NCBI GenBank assembly: GCA_016220035.1
Contig: JACRIO010000164.1
Location: 1 to 52,402 of the forward strand
Length of the DNA: 52,402 nt
Reading direction: 5' to 3'
Origin: Planctomycetota bacterium
Lineage (GTDB): Bacteria; Planctomycetota; UBA1135; GCA-002686595
Positions 26,497 to 34,522 of this stretch are shown in pieces; the stretch's first letter is position 1; each line of letters begins with the position of its first letter. The notes under the pieces are model-generated. The model made no database searches. It saw only the letters and a program-made list of their open reading frames with translations, and was not told the origin of the DNA. Both the position numbers and the translations under genes were made by a program.

Positions 26497-26670
26497 CCGT
26501 GTTCGGATCGGCGCGGGCGCTGGACCCCGCCCCGACGCCCTCGAAGCGATCGACTTTCTGGGGTCCGCTGCACGCGACCGTTCCGGGCCGAGCCCATGCC
26601 GCGGGAGATCCGGTGCGCGCTCCCGGGCGGGAGCCCGCAGGCCGGAGGTCCTGGAATTCCTTTCCGGCCC

Positions 26671-26702
26671 AACGGCCGCCCCTCGCCACCCGGCCGTTTT
26701 TT
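26671..26702 (+). terminator. Rho-independent terminator, plus strand
   Basis: AACGGCCG (26671-26678) and CGGCCGTT (26691-26698) form an 8-base perfect stem with a 12-base loop, followed by a run of six T (26697-26702). The nearest plus-strand gene, the MFS transporter, ends 365 bases upstream, so the transcript would run through the CRISPR relic, or an unannotated RNA ends here. Confidence 0.65.
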
Positions 26703-26869
26703 CCTGCCACCCTGGCCGATGCGGCGTCGCAAGTGGCTGCCTTTTAGGATTTTGCATTGACAGGATGGGTGTAGGAATTTCCAATCATGGGGAGTTCCCA
26801 ATGCCCCGTCTCGGTCCAGGACCGCGGCGGAGCCCCTCGTCCCGGGCCAGGGGTCCTGAGCGCACCACC

Positions 26870-29488
26870 ATGATTCGACACCACTCGACTGCTCCTTCGT
26901 CTCTCGGCCGCTTCGGCGCCCTCCTGTGCGTCGCGCTGACCAGCGCGGCCGCGGCGGCGCAGAGCCGCACCTACACGCTCGACGCCGACTTCGCGGAGGG
27001 CGTGCTCACGAGCGTCAACTTCACGGCGGTTCACGATCAACTGCAGCTCGACGTCGCAGCTGGCGGCGGCTCGCTCGACTTCTGCGCGGTGTCCGCGACC
27101 GGCCGCAACACGCTGGTGCGCTTCGACGCCAACACGGGCGCGATCCTGGGTGAGTACCGGACGGCGCCGCAGGGGCTCGCGGGCAACCCCTCCCGCACGT
27201 CGATCGACGCCGCGGGCAACGTCTGGGTCGGCAACCGCGACGAGCAGTCCGGCGGCCTCGGCTCGGTCGTCCGCATCGGCGTCTGCGTCGGCGGAACGCG
27301 CGTCGACTCGAACGGTCTGCCGAACCCGAGCGGCGAGTTCCTCGCTCCCCCCTTCCTCTACAGCACCTGCGTCGACCGCAACGGCGACGGGCTGATCCAC
27401 ACCTCGCGCGGCATCGGGAACGTGCTCGCGTGGCCGAACATCACGGACGGCGCGGGCGGTCCCGACGGCATCGTCCAGGACGCGGCCGACGAGGCGATCC
27501 AGATCTTCCAGCGCACCACTGGAACTCGAGTGCGCCACGTCTCCGTCGACGGCAGCGGCGACGTCTGGGTCGGCGGCTACCCGAACTTCCCGACCGCGTT
27601 CAACAAGATCAGCGGCGTGAACGGCGCGATCTTGAGCTCGTTCATCCCGCCCGGCTGCGGCGGGCAGGGCGGCGTGATCGATCCGCTCGGCCGCATCTGG
27701 TCGGCGAGCCCGAGCGAGCAGACGATCCTGCGCTACGACACGAACACGAGCACGGGCACGTGCATCTCGCTCGGCGCGGGGCTCATCCTCCCCCACGCCC
27801 TGGCGCGCGACAGCCAGAACAACATCTGGTCGATCCAGGAAGGCACGTTCACCGTCGCGAAGATCAACGCCGCAGGCGCCGTCCAGGCGGGCTTCCCGCG
27901 CCGGCTCGGCGGAGCCGCCGACCACCCCACGATCGCGGTGACGCCAGCGAACGACCACGTCTGGGTCAGCCGCTCGGGCACGACCAACTCCTCCATCTTG
28001 CGCCTCGACAACAGCGCGAACCTCCTGTCGACGATCAGCCTCGCGCCGAACGGACTCGACGCGCGCGGCATCTCCGTCGACGCGAACGGCAAGGTGTGGG
28101 TGACGAACTTCACCACGAACAACGCGCAGCGCATCGACCCCGCCATCGGCCCGAACGGCCTCGGTGCGGTCGACATGACGGTCGACCTCGGCGCGGGCGC
28201 GACGCCGTACAACATCGGCGACTTCACGGGCCGCATCACGCTGGGCTCGATCCAGCCGAGCGGCAACTGGACGGTGATCTACGACAGCAACGCGACGAAC
28301 ACGCAGTTCGGCACGATCCGCTGGAACGCGTCGGTGCCGGCGAACACGAGCTTCGGCGTCGCCTACCGCGCCGCGAACTCCGTCGCCGCACTGTCCGCCC
28401 TGCCCTACGTCCCCGCGGTGAACGGCCAGGCCTTCACGGGCGTCTTCGGACGCTTCATGCAGGTCAAGGCGGACTTCACGCGCGCCAATACGACGATCAC
28501 GGCGACGCCGGTGCTCACCGACCTCACGATCGAAGCCATCCAGGCCCCGCCGCCGCCGCCCGTGTGCGATCCGGCGCAGCGCGTGCCGGGCAGCTTGCTC
28601 GTCTACCCCGAATTCGACAACCGCTTCGGCGACACGACGCTGCTCACCGTCACGAACGTGGACGGCGAGGGCAGCGACGTCAACGTGGAGTTCGTCTACA
28701 TCGGCAAGCGCGACGCAAACGGCAACCCGCTCGACTGCCTCGAGGTGAACCGCACGCGGCGCCTCACGCCGAACGACACGCTCTCGCTGATCACGCGCAA
28801 CGACAACCCCAACCAGTCGCAGGGCTACGTCTACGCGTTCGCCAAGAGCCGAACGACGGGCCAGGCGATCGTGCACAACGCGCTGATCGGGCAGGCGCTC
28901 GTGATCGACGGCATCGAGTCGCTCGACTACTCCTACAACGCCTACTCGTTCCTCGCGCTCGGCAACGAAGGCGAAGCGACGGATCGCGACGGTGACGGGA
29001 TCCGCGACCTGAACGACGTCGAGTACCAGTGCGCGGGCGACGAGACGCTCATCCCGCGCTTCCTGGGACAGGGCAAGGGCGTCCACAGCAGCCTCGTCCT
29101 GATCAACCTCACCGGCGGCGCCCGCTTCGAGGCGACGCTCGACTTCCTCGCGTTCAACGACAACGAGGAGGCGTTCTCGGGACAGATCGTCTTCCAGTGC
29201 TGGGACAAGCTGGAGCTCGGCGAGATCTCGCAGGTCTTCACCGCGGGCTTCCTCGAGACGACCGGGCATGCGCCGCAGGAGAACGTCCAAGGCGTCGAAA
29301 CGGGCTGGTTGCGCATCGACGGCAACGTCGCGCAGTCCTCCGCCACCAGTTTCGACGACCCCGCGTTCCTCGCGCTGCTCGTCGAGCGCGTCGGCAACTA
29401 CACGGTGGCCGACCTGCCGTTCGAGACCGGGTCGCAGACCAACGGTGACTTGCTGCCGCGCGGAGTGCTCGGCGACACGAGCCCGTGA
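26870..29488 (+). CDS. Secreted beta-propeller protein (NHL/Vgb-like) with calcium-type motif
   Basis: An 872-residue exported protein. The start MIRHHSTAPSSLGRFGALLC begins a signal peptide cleaved near AAAAAQS. Residues about 60-420 contain recurring blade motifs such as GNVWVGNRD, GDVWVGGYPNF, NNIWSIQEGTF, DHVWVSRSGTT and GKVWVTNFTT, spaced 40-70 residues apart, as in virginiamycin B lyase-like or NHL propellers. A beta-rich region follows, then a Pro-rich linker (APPPPPVCD) and a C-terminal part with DRDGDGIRDLNDVEY, a thrombospondin type 3/EF-like calcium loop. An upstream in-frame ATG at 26801 has a good GGGGAG ribosome site but would add 23 non-hydrophobic residues. The likely role is extracellular or cell-surface; no enzyme activity can be assigned. 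Confidence 0.83.
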   Translation: MIRHHSTAPSSLGRFGALLCVALTSAAAAAQSRTYTLDADFAEGVLTSVNFTAVHDQLQLDVAAGGGSLDFCAVSATGRNTLVRFDANTGAILGEYRTAPQGLAGNPSRTSIDAAGNVWVGNRDEQSGGLGSVVRIGVCVGGTRVDSNGLPNPSGEFLAPPFLYSTCVDRNGDGLIHTSRGIGNVLAWPNITDGAGGPDGIVQDAADEAIQIFQRTTGTRVRHVSVDGSGDVWVGGYPNFPTAFNKISGVNGAILSSFIPPGCGGQGGVIDPLGRIWSASPSEQTILRYDTNTSTGTCISLGAGLILPHALARDSQNNIWSIQEGTFTVAKINAAGAVQAGFPRRLGGAADHPTIAVTPANDHVWVSRSGTTNSSILRLDNSANLLSTISLAPNGLDARGISVDANGKVWVTNFTTNNAQRIDPAIGPNGLGAVDMTVDLGAGATPYNIGDFTGRITLGSIQPSGNWTVIYDSNATNTQFGTIRWNASVPANTSFGVAYRAANSVAALSALPYVPAVNGQAFTGVFGRFMQVKADFTRANTTITATPVLTDLTIEAIQAPPPPPVCDPAQRVPGSLLVYPEFDNRFGDTTLLTVTNVDGEGSDVNVEFVYIGKRDANGNPLDCLEVNRTRRLTPNDTLSLITRNDNPNQSQGYVYAFAKSRTTGQAIVHNALIGQALVIDGIESLDYSYNAYSFLALGNEGEATDRDGDGIRDLNDVEYQCAGDETLIPRFLGQGKGVHSSLVLINLTGGARFEATLDFLAFNDNEEAFSGQIVFQCWDKLELGEISQVFTAGFLETTGHAPQENVQGVETGWLRIDGNVAQSSATSFDDPAFLALLVERVGNYTVADLPFETGSQTNGDLLPRGVLGDTSP

Positions 29489-29534
29489 CCGCGGGCGGGC
29501 GCCTCGGCCCGTGACGATGGATGGGATTGCCGAT

Positions 29535-29564
29535 GAGGCCCGGCCGTGAGAGCGGCCGGGCCTC
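29535..29564 (+). terminator. Strong hairpin after the propeller gene
   Basis: A 12-base perfect stem, GAGGCCCGGCCG (29535-29546) with CGGCCGGGCCTC (29553-29564), and a 6-base loop lies 46 bases after the stop. There is no T run, so it may be a U-less terminator or a transcript-stabilising structure. Confidence 0.55.
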
Positions 29565-29735
29565 GCCGCTTCCGTGGGGCAGCGGCGGTCCACGCTCGCG
29601 CGCCGGGCGTCGAGCCGCGCGCCCGCGACGAACGGTGTGAGCTCGCGCCGCTCCCCTTTCATTGGCGGCGCGCGCCGCGACGGCACTACACTCGCGACCG
29701 ACGCTCGCGTCGACGAGCGTCTCCGAGGCCATGCC

Positions 29736-30200
29736 ATGCACGTGCTCCGCTCTCTCCTCCCGTCGTTCCTCGCCCTCTCGTTCTTCGCCGCATGCACGAC
29801 GACCGCGTCCATGCGCGACATGCGTGGTAGCACGGCCGAGGGCGCGGTCGCTGCCGACACGCACGCCGTGTTCGAGGTCGCGACCGCCGTCGTGAACGAG
29901 CACGTGCCCAAGGACGCGTCGCGCGAGTCGCGCACGGAGTGGGTCGCGCTCGGCGGCTCGACGGACACGGTGCAGACCTGGAGCGACGGCGGCACGGACC
30001 AGTTCCGCGAGAAGGGCACGCTGCACGTGAAGCTCGCGCAGGGCTTCCTGCACGTCGAGGTTCGGCGCGATGCGTCGCTCCCCGCGCCGACGATCGTGCG
30101 CGTGCGCGTCCACGAAGTAGGCGGCGCAACCGGCGACGCCGCGTTCGCGCGCGAGCTGCTCGACGCGATCACGGAACGCGCGCTCGGCGGCTCCAAGTGA
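29736..30200 (+). CDS. Small putative lipoprotein, function unknown
   Basis: A 154-residue protein. The N-terminus MHVLRSLLPSFLALSFFAAC is a lipoprotein signal with a probable lipidated Cys20. The remainder has a predicted mixed alpha/beta pattern: VFEVATAVVNEHVPKD, WVALGGSTDTVQTW, GTLHVKLAQGFLHVEVRR and IVRVRVHEVGG. I do not recognise a family. Strand-like repeats of alternating hydrophobic residues suggest a small beta-sheet domain on the periplasmic side of a membrane. It is convergent with the transglutaminase-like gene; its stop lies within one copy of a 60-base-period tandem repeat. Confidence 0.72.
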   Translation: MHVLRSLLPSFLALSFFAACTTTASMRDMRGSTAEGAVAADTHAVFEVATAVVNEHVPKDASRESRTEWVALGGSTDTVQTWSDGGTDQFREKGTLHVKLAQGFLHVEVRRDASLPAPTIVRVRVHEVGGATGDAAFARELLDAITERALGGSK

Positions 30201-30287
30201 CCGCGAAGAGCGGACCGAGCTTCAGCGGCTCCTGAGCGCGCGCTCTGAGCCGCGAAGGGATCGCGGAGCGCGAACCGGGCGTCAGCG
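30197..30287. repeat. Imperfect tandem duplication with 60-base period
   Basis: Read on the minus strand, 30287-30257 and 30227-30197 match at about 24 of 31 positions, each beginning CGCTGA. The following bases also share GAGCGCGCG in phase. The repeat spans the stop codons of both convergent genes (lipoprotein stop at 30198-30200, transglutaminase stop at 30282-30284). Confidence 0.5.
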
Positions 30288-31937
30288 CCCCTCGAACCAC
30301 GCCTTCACGGCCGTGAACAGCTCCTCGGCCTTGGCCGCGCTCTTCTCGGCCGGGTCGAGCACCAGGAAGACCGACCGAGCTCCGTGCTCGGGTGCTTTCG
30401 CGAGCTCCTCGAAGTTCGCGCGCGCCTCGTTCTCGATCGCGGTGATCGCGTTCGAGTCGAGGAAGTGCGTCGAGAGGAGCTCGCTCCCCTGCCAGCAGCC
30501 GTCCGCGCCCATGCGGAAGTTCGCGGCGACGTCGGACGAGCCCTCGACGTAGAGCGGCACGTCGAACGGCGAGCGCTCCGAGTCGGGGTAGACGATGCGC
30601 AGGACGAGGCTTTCCGAGTCCTTGTACGGGAACGCGGCGCCGGTCGATTCCATGCGGCTCCAGCCGAGCGCGCTCGTCCACGCTTCGACGATGTAGTGCT
30701 CCTGCAGACGCGAGCCGAGCAGATCGCACGCGAGGATGCGACACGGAACGCCGGCGGCGATGAACAGCGACGCGGCGACGTTGGCGTAGCCGGTGCAGAC
30801 GGCCTTGCCGCTGTCGAGGCACTCCTTCGCGCCCTGGCTCGCGCCGCCGTCGTACTTCAATCTCTCGCGCAGCGCTTTCGCGAGGTCCGTGGTGAGCGCC
30901 TGAAGATCCTTGCGCGCGAACGCCGACGCGAGCTTCCTCACCGCCGCGTCGTCGACGTCGACGCCGGGCGCCGCCTTCAAGTGCGGTGCGACGTCCTTCG
31001 GCACCTTGGCCTTCACGGGGAGCGCGACACCCGCTCCGTCGGACACGGGACGATCGCGGAGCAAGGTCAGCGTCTCGACGGTGATCGCCACCTCGTCACC
31101 GGGCTTCAACGCCTCGAAGAGCACCTTCAACGGCCGGTTCTCGCGCTCCTTCACGACCTGCAACGCCGCGACCCTTCCTTCGGGCTCGCTCTTCACGCGC
31201 ACGGCGAGCGGCGTCTCGCCGCCGATCGGGAACGGGATCGAGAGCGCGATCCACGCCTTGTCCGTGCTCGCCTTGGCCTTCACGCGGTAGTCGCCCCGCG
31301 CGACGGCGAGCTTGCACGCCGTGCCCTTCACGTCGGAACTCGTGAGCACGGCGTCGTCGAACGAAGCGCTGCAGGGCCCGAAGACGCCGAGGCGCGTGAG
31401 CACCTCGGTCGCGCCCTCGGGCACCGCGGCGTCGAGCGTGAGCTTCGTCCAACCCTGCACGTCGACGAGCCGCTTCGACTGCACCATCTCGCCGCCGTCC
31501 TTCTCCGAAGGCACGACGAAGAAGAGCACGAGATCGGCCGCGCCCTTGCCGCCGGGGTTCGCGTCGACGCGCGCCCACGCCTCGAAGTGGAGTCCGTTGA
31601 CGCCCTTCCCGATCGAGACGCTCTGCGTGAACGAGGTGTACCCGCCCGTGTACTCGACCACGACCGACGCGCAGCGCTTGCCGCCGTGCGGCGCGTCGGT
31701 CGAGGCCGTGAAGACGGGCGCGGGCTTGGCGAGCGCTGGCGGATAGACGGTCATCCAACCGCCGACGCTCTTCCCGCCGGCCTCGCAGTCGCCGTTCTCG
31801 AGCAGGTTCTTGCCGCTGCCCGCGTGCGCGCTGACCGCCGCGGTCAGACCGAAGACGAGCACCGCGAGCGTGCGCACTCCGCGCCCCGCGAGCCCATGCG
31901 CGGCGGACGCCGCGCGGTTTCGAAGCACGCCGATCAT
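30282..31937 (-). CDS. Secreted transglutaminase-like protein with N-terminal carbohydrate-binding-like domain
   Basis: A 551-residue exported protein. The ATG at 31937 has an excellent ribosome site (AGGAGGAGGATCC). A signal peptide is cleaved near VSAHAG. Residues about 43-200 begin NLLENGDCEAGGKSVGGW and look like a CBM4/9-type or other galactose-binding-like jelly roll. A linker domain follows. The transglutaminase core has the nucleophile Cys381 in KAVCTGYANVAASLFIAAGVPCRIL and His414 in QEHYIVEAW. The position of the usual third residue reads WSRMEST, so Glu430 or nothing replaces the Asp. It may be a protease or cross-linking enzyme acting outside the cytoplasm, or a non-catalytic relative. 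Confidence 0.83.
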   Translation of the reverse strand: MIGVLRNRAASAAHGLAGRGVRTLAVLVFGLTAAVSAHAGSGKNLLENGDCEAGGKSVGGWMTVYPPALAKPAPVFTASTDAPHGGKRCASVVVEYTGGYTSFTQSVSIGKGVNGLHFEAWARVDANPGGKGAADLVLFFVVPSEKDGGEMVQSKRLVDVQGWTKLTLDAAVPEGATEVLTRLGVFGPCSASFDDAVLTSSDVKGTACKLAVARGDYRVKAKASTDKAWIALSIPFPIGGETPLAVRVKSEPEGRVAALQVVKERENRPLKVLFEALKPGDEVAITVETLTLLRDRPVSDGAGVALPVKAKVPKDVAPHLKAAPGVDVDDAAVRKLASAFARKDLQALTTDLAKALRERLKYDGGASQGAKECLDSGKAVCTGYANVAASLFIAAGVPCRILACDLLGSRLQEHYIVEAWTSALGWSRMESTGAAFPYKDSESLVLRIVYPDSERSPFDVPLYVEGSSDVAANFRMGADGCWQGSELLSTHFLDSNAITAIENEARANFEELAKAPEHGARSVFLVLDPAEKSAAKAEELFTAVKAWFEGR

Positions 31938-32039
31938 GGATCCTCCTCCTGCGATCTCTCGATCGAGCCCCAACTCCGGTCTCGCTCCCCTGCGATCGAC
32001 AGGATAGCCACCCTTCGACGCGAGGCCCCGCCCCGACGG

Positions 32040-33209
32040 CTACCCCGCCCCCGGCCAGAGGCGCTTCGTCGCGAGTTCCTCATGGAAGCGCTCGACCGGG
32101 AGCACCTCGATGCCCGACTTCGTCACGAGCGGCCGCTCGCCGCGGTAGACGAGGATCCGCCGCACGAGGTTGGGCAGACCCTCGATCGCCTCGAGCCCGC
32201 GCAACTCGTCCGGACCGACGCGATCCCCGGCCTTCGCCTCGATCGCGAGGTGCTCGCTCCCCCGCCGGAGGACGAAGTCGACCTCGGTCTTGATCGCCTC
32301 GGAGGGCGCCCAGTAGCCGATCTCGTCGTACAGGTCTTCGTAGTCGTCGTGGATGCGCAGGAGGTTCGCGACCCAGCCCTCGAACAGGGCGCCGAGCTCC
32401 GCGCTGGTCGGTGCACCGCGGTCGCCGCGCACGGCGCGCGCCACGCCCGCGTCGAACCAGTAGAACTTCGGGTTGCGCTTCTCGCGGACGCGCAGCTTCG
32501 CTTCGAAGGCCGGCAGCCGGAAGGCGACGAGCGTGTCCACGAGGATGTCGACGTAGCCCACGACCGTCATGCGCGCGACGCCGGCGTCGCGCGCGAGGCT
32601 CGCCGCGTTCATCACCTGCCCGTGGAAGAGCCCCGCGACGCGGAGGAAGCGCGCGAAGGCCGGCAGATTGCGCACGAGCGCCTCGGCACGGATCTCCTCC
32701 CGCAGGTACGTCTCCGCGTACACGACAAGCGCCTCCTCCGGGTGCGGCGATGCGCGGATGACCGGCAGCGTGCCGTGCACGAGCGCGGAGTCGAGGTCGA
32801 ATGCCGCGCCGAGCTCCGCCGGGACGAATGGATGGAGATCGCGGCGGAGCGCGCGGCCGCCGAGGAGGTTCGTGCTCTGCGCCTTCAGCTTGCGCGCGCT
32901 CGACCCGCAAAGAACGAAGCGCAGGCGGCGCTCCTCGATGAAGCGGTGGGCTTCGTTGAGGAGCTGGGGCAGCCGCTGGATCTCGTCGACACAGACCGTG
33001 GTGCCGGGAGCCAACGCCCGGAGCGCGTCGCCGAAGGCCTCCGGACGCGTGAGGTAGTCGTGGTAGAGGCGTTCGCTGAGGAGGTTGAAGCGGACGGCCT
33101 CCGGGAAGGTGCTCCGCATCCAGGTGCTCTTCCCCGTGCCGCGCGGACCGAACAGGAAGAAGGACTGCTCGGGCGGCTGGACGAGGCGTCGGACTTCGAT
33201 GTCTGACAT
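32040..33209 (-). CDS. AAA ATPase with DUF4143 (C-terminal nuclease-like domain)
   Basis: A 389-residue protein. Walker A is GPRGTGKST (about 21-29) and Walker B is TTVCVDEIQRLP (about 69-80), followed by RFVLCGSSARKL (sensor) and the LLGGRALRRDLHPFVPAEL motif typical of this family. The C-terminal DUF4143 region carries AIKTEVDFVLRRGSEHLAIEAKAG, a PD-(D/E)XK-like pattern with Asp and Glu-x-Lys. Such ATPases are widespread as single genes with no agreed function, and some have been suggested to act in DNA or defence-related processes. The gene is isolated, the start codon lies inside an inverted repeat, and codon use is like its neighbours. Confidence 0.88.
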   Translation of the reverse strand: MSDIEVRRLVQPPEQSFFLFGPRGTGKSTWMRSTFPEAVRFNLLSERLYHDYLTRPEAFGDALRALAPGTTVCVDEIQRLPQLLNEAHRFIEERRLRFVLCGSSARKLKAQSTNLLGGRALRRDLHPFVPAELGAAFDLDSALVHGTLPVIRASPHPEEALVVYAETYLREEIRAEALVRNLPAFARFLRVAGLFHGQVMNAASLARDAGVARMTVVGYVDILVDTLVAFRLPAFEAKLRVREKRNPKFYWFDAGVARAVRGDRGAPTSAELGALFEGWVANLLRIHDDYEDLYDEIGYWAPSEAIKTEVDFVLRRGSEHLAIEAKAGDRVGPDELRGLEAIEGLPNLVRRILVYRGERPLVTKSGIEVLPVERFHEELATKRLWPGAG

Positions 33210-33248
33210 GTCGCCGTCATTTTACGGCGTAATTTGACGGCGACCTGT
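33205..33248. promoter_or_regulatory. Long inverted repeat over the DUF4143 ATPase start (possible operator)
   Basis: Arms GTCGCCGTCA (33210-33219) and TGACGGCGAC (33235-33244) are perfect, with outer GACA/TGTC (33205-33208, 33245-33248) pairing around one mismatch. The 15-base centre, ATTACGCC-like, is itself nearly symmetric (TTAC-GGC-GTAA). The ATG (33209) overlaps the outer arm. A -10-like TATAAC at 33291-33296 (minus) lies about 80 bases upstream, so the palindrome would fall in the leader. Confidence 0.55.
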
Positions 33249-33962
33249 CATGGATGTCGGTCCGCGGTGGAAGCGTGAGCACAAGCGCCTGTTATATAGT
33301 GACTTGTGGATGCCGTCCGCACTTCGATGGACGCCCCTGGCCGGGACTGCCTTCCGCTCTCGGGCGCTCCTGGGAGGGGACCGGACCGCGTCTACCCCCG
33401 AGCGAAGACCACCCTCGGTGAGTGCTCGACCCGCAGTGGCTCGACCGTCCTGGAGGGGTGCCATGACGACGTCGAGTCCGCCGACGTGCAGGGAAGGGTT
33501 GGCGCTCGTGGGCCCGACTGGGCACATCCCTGACTTCCCATGGCCTCCTCGGATCCGTGTCTCCGCGACGGCAGACGGGCCTCTGCACGTCGAGCGCCGC
33601 GAGCAATGACTCGGAGCGGTGGAATAGCCCTCGAGCACCGACCGAGCATGAGGACGGCCGCGCGACGCGAGGTGTCGAGCTTCGACCACCCGCTGCTCGG
33701 GTCCGCGAAGCCGTGGTGGCTGCCGACGGCGGGGAGCACCAGGGAGGCAGTTCGAGGAGAGACAGGCGGCTCGCGTTGGGTCGGCGCGATCGCTGCGGTC
33801 ATCGCGGTGAACGTCGCGTGTGTCGGGTAGCTCGAGGACAGGAGCGCCAGACTTCCATGGCTGGGATCACCACGCGATCGAATGGACTGTGCGCGGAGCA
33901 CGGGCTTGGAGCCTCGCCGTGCTTGCGCCGGGCGAGGTGGTTTCCCGCCCGTCACGCTCGTG
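33249..33962. other. About 700 bases with no convincing gene
   Basis: The open frames in this stretch are rich in Ser, Arg and Pro with no domain, no signal and no ribosome site. One plus-strand frame (33540-33830) ends in a short hydrophobic stretch (VGAIAAVIAVNVACVG), but nothing else supports it. A TATATA cluster near 33293 is the only clear AT-rich element. It may be a decayed gene or mobile element remnant; I see no transposase motif or terminal repeats. Confidence 0.45.
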
Positions 33963-34006
33963 GAAACGAAACGACCCCGCTCGCTCGGTGAGAGCGAACA
34001 GGGTCG
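33963..34006 (-). terminator. Rho-independent terminator after the Flp pilin gene
   Basis: On the minus strand a 15-base stem (34006-33992 with 33986-33972; two G-T wobbles) encloses the 5-base loop TCACC and is followed by TTTCGTTTC. It lies 40 bases after the pilin stop. Confidence 0.75.
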
Positions 34007-34045
34007 CATTCGATTCGATCGGCGCCGCGGAGCGCCGACTCTAGG

Positions 34046-34375
34046 TCACTGGTTCGAGCCGCTCGGATCCGTGATCAGGCCGCTCGTGTCCGTGCCGAGG
34101 TTGTCGCCCATCGTCTGGTTGCCGACGTCGTCGGCGAGACCGATGGTGCCGTTGTCATTCTGCGTCTTGACGACGCGGCCGGCTTCGATGATGCCGTTGT
34201 CTTCGGCCTGAGCGCCGGGGAGGATTGCCGCGGACTGCGCCATCATGCCGGCCGTCTTGTGGCCGAAGATGGAGACCGCCGCGACCGCGACGAGCGCGAC
34301 GCCGGCGACGATGAGGCCGTACTCGACGAGAGCCGCGCCCCGCTTGCTGCGACGGGTTTGGGTGAAGAGCTTCAT
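34046..34375 (-). CDS. Flp/Fap-type pilin (Tad pilus major subunit)
   Basis: A 109-residue prepilin. The leader MKLFTQTRRSKRG is cut after Gly13, giving the mature N-terminus AALVEYGLIVAGVALVAVAAV, with Glu at +5 and Tyr at +6 as in Flp pilins. The C-terminal half is soluble, rich in Asp, Asn and Gly (TQNDNGTIGLADDVGNQTMGDNLG), longer than the usual 50-70-residue Flp pilin. A purine-rich AAGGAA lies upstream of ATG 34375. It has its own terminator downstream and 147 bases upstream, so its dosage may be set separately from the assembly genes. It is polymerised by TadA with TadB/TadC. Confidence 0.88.
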   Translation of the reverse strand: MKLFTQTRRSKRGAALVEYGLIVAGVALVAVAAVSIFGHKTAGMMAQSAAILPGAQAEDNGIIEAGRVVKTQNDNGTIGLADDVGNQTMGDNLGTDTSGLITDPSGSNQ

Positions 34376-34522
34376 GTGTGAGTTCCTTCGAATCGTTGAG
34401 GAGAAGAGAGATGTCTTGGGTGACAGCAAGATGATCGATGGGCACGCGAGCGCTGCCGGCACGCATGCCGCGGGTTCAGGCGGGGGGGCGCGGTTTCTCG
34501 CCCTGCCGGGCAAGTTGGGCCG

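Larger units (their letters stand above)
26306..26869. other. Long intergenic region with CRISPR relic, terminator and AT-richer leader
   Basis: Besides the repeats and the terminator, a GCTCCC-GGGC-GGGAGC hairpin lies at 26619-26634. From 26741 the sequence becomes AT-richer, with TTAGGATTTTGCA (26744-26756), a TTGACA at 26757-26762 that could be a -35 box without a clear -10, and TAGGAATTTC (26772-26781). Long open frames here arise from GC-rich repeat sequence and do not look coding. Confidence 0.5.

Noticed and set aside
26534-26557. Possible fourth CRISPR repeat one period beyond the third
   Set aside because: It is in the right phase but matches only about 10 of 23 core positions, which is near chance for GC-rich sequence.
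25945-26784. Minus-strand open frame with recurring PRASG/PRARVSRASG peptides
   Set aside because: The peptide repetition is produced by translating the CRISPR-like repeats, and the rest of the frame is antisense to the MFS gene.
26744-30196. Minus-strand open frame of about 1150 codons across the propeller and lipoprotein genes
   Set aside because: It overlaps two plus-strand genes with signal peptides and recognisable features and is a composition artefact.
33392-34009. A 205-codon minus-strand frame in the gene-free stretch
   Set aside because: It begins within the pilin terminator, shows no family feature, is Ser/Arg/Pro-rich and has no ribosome-binding site.
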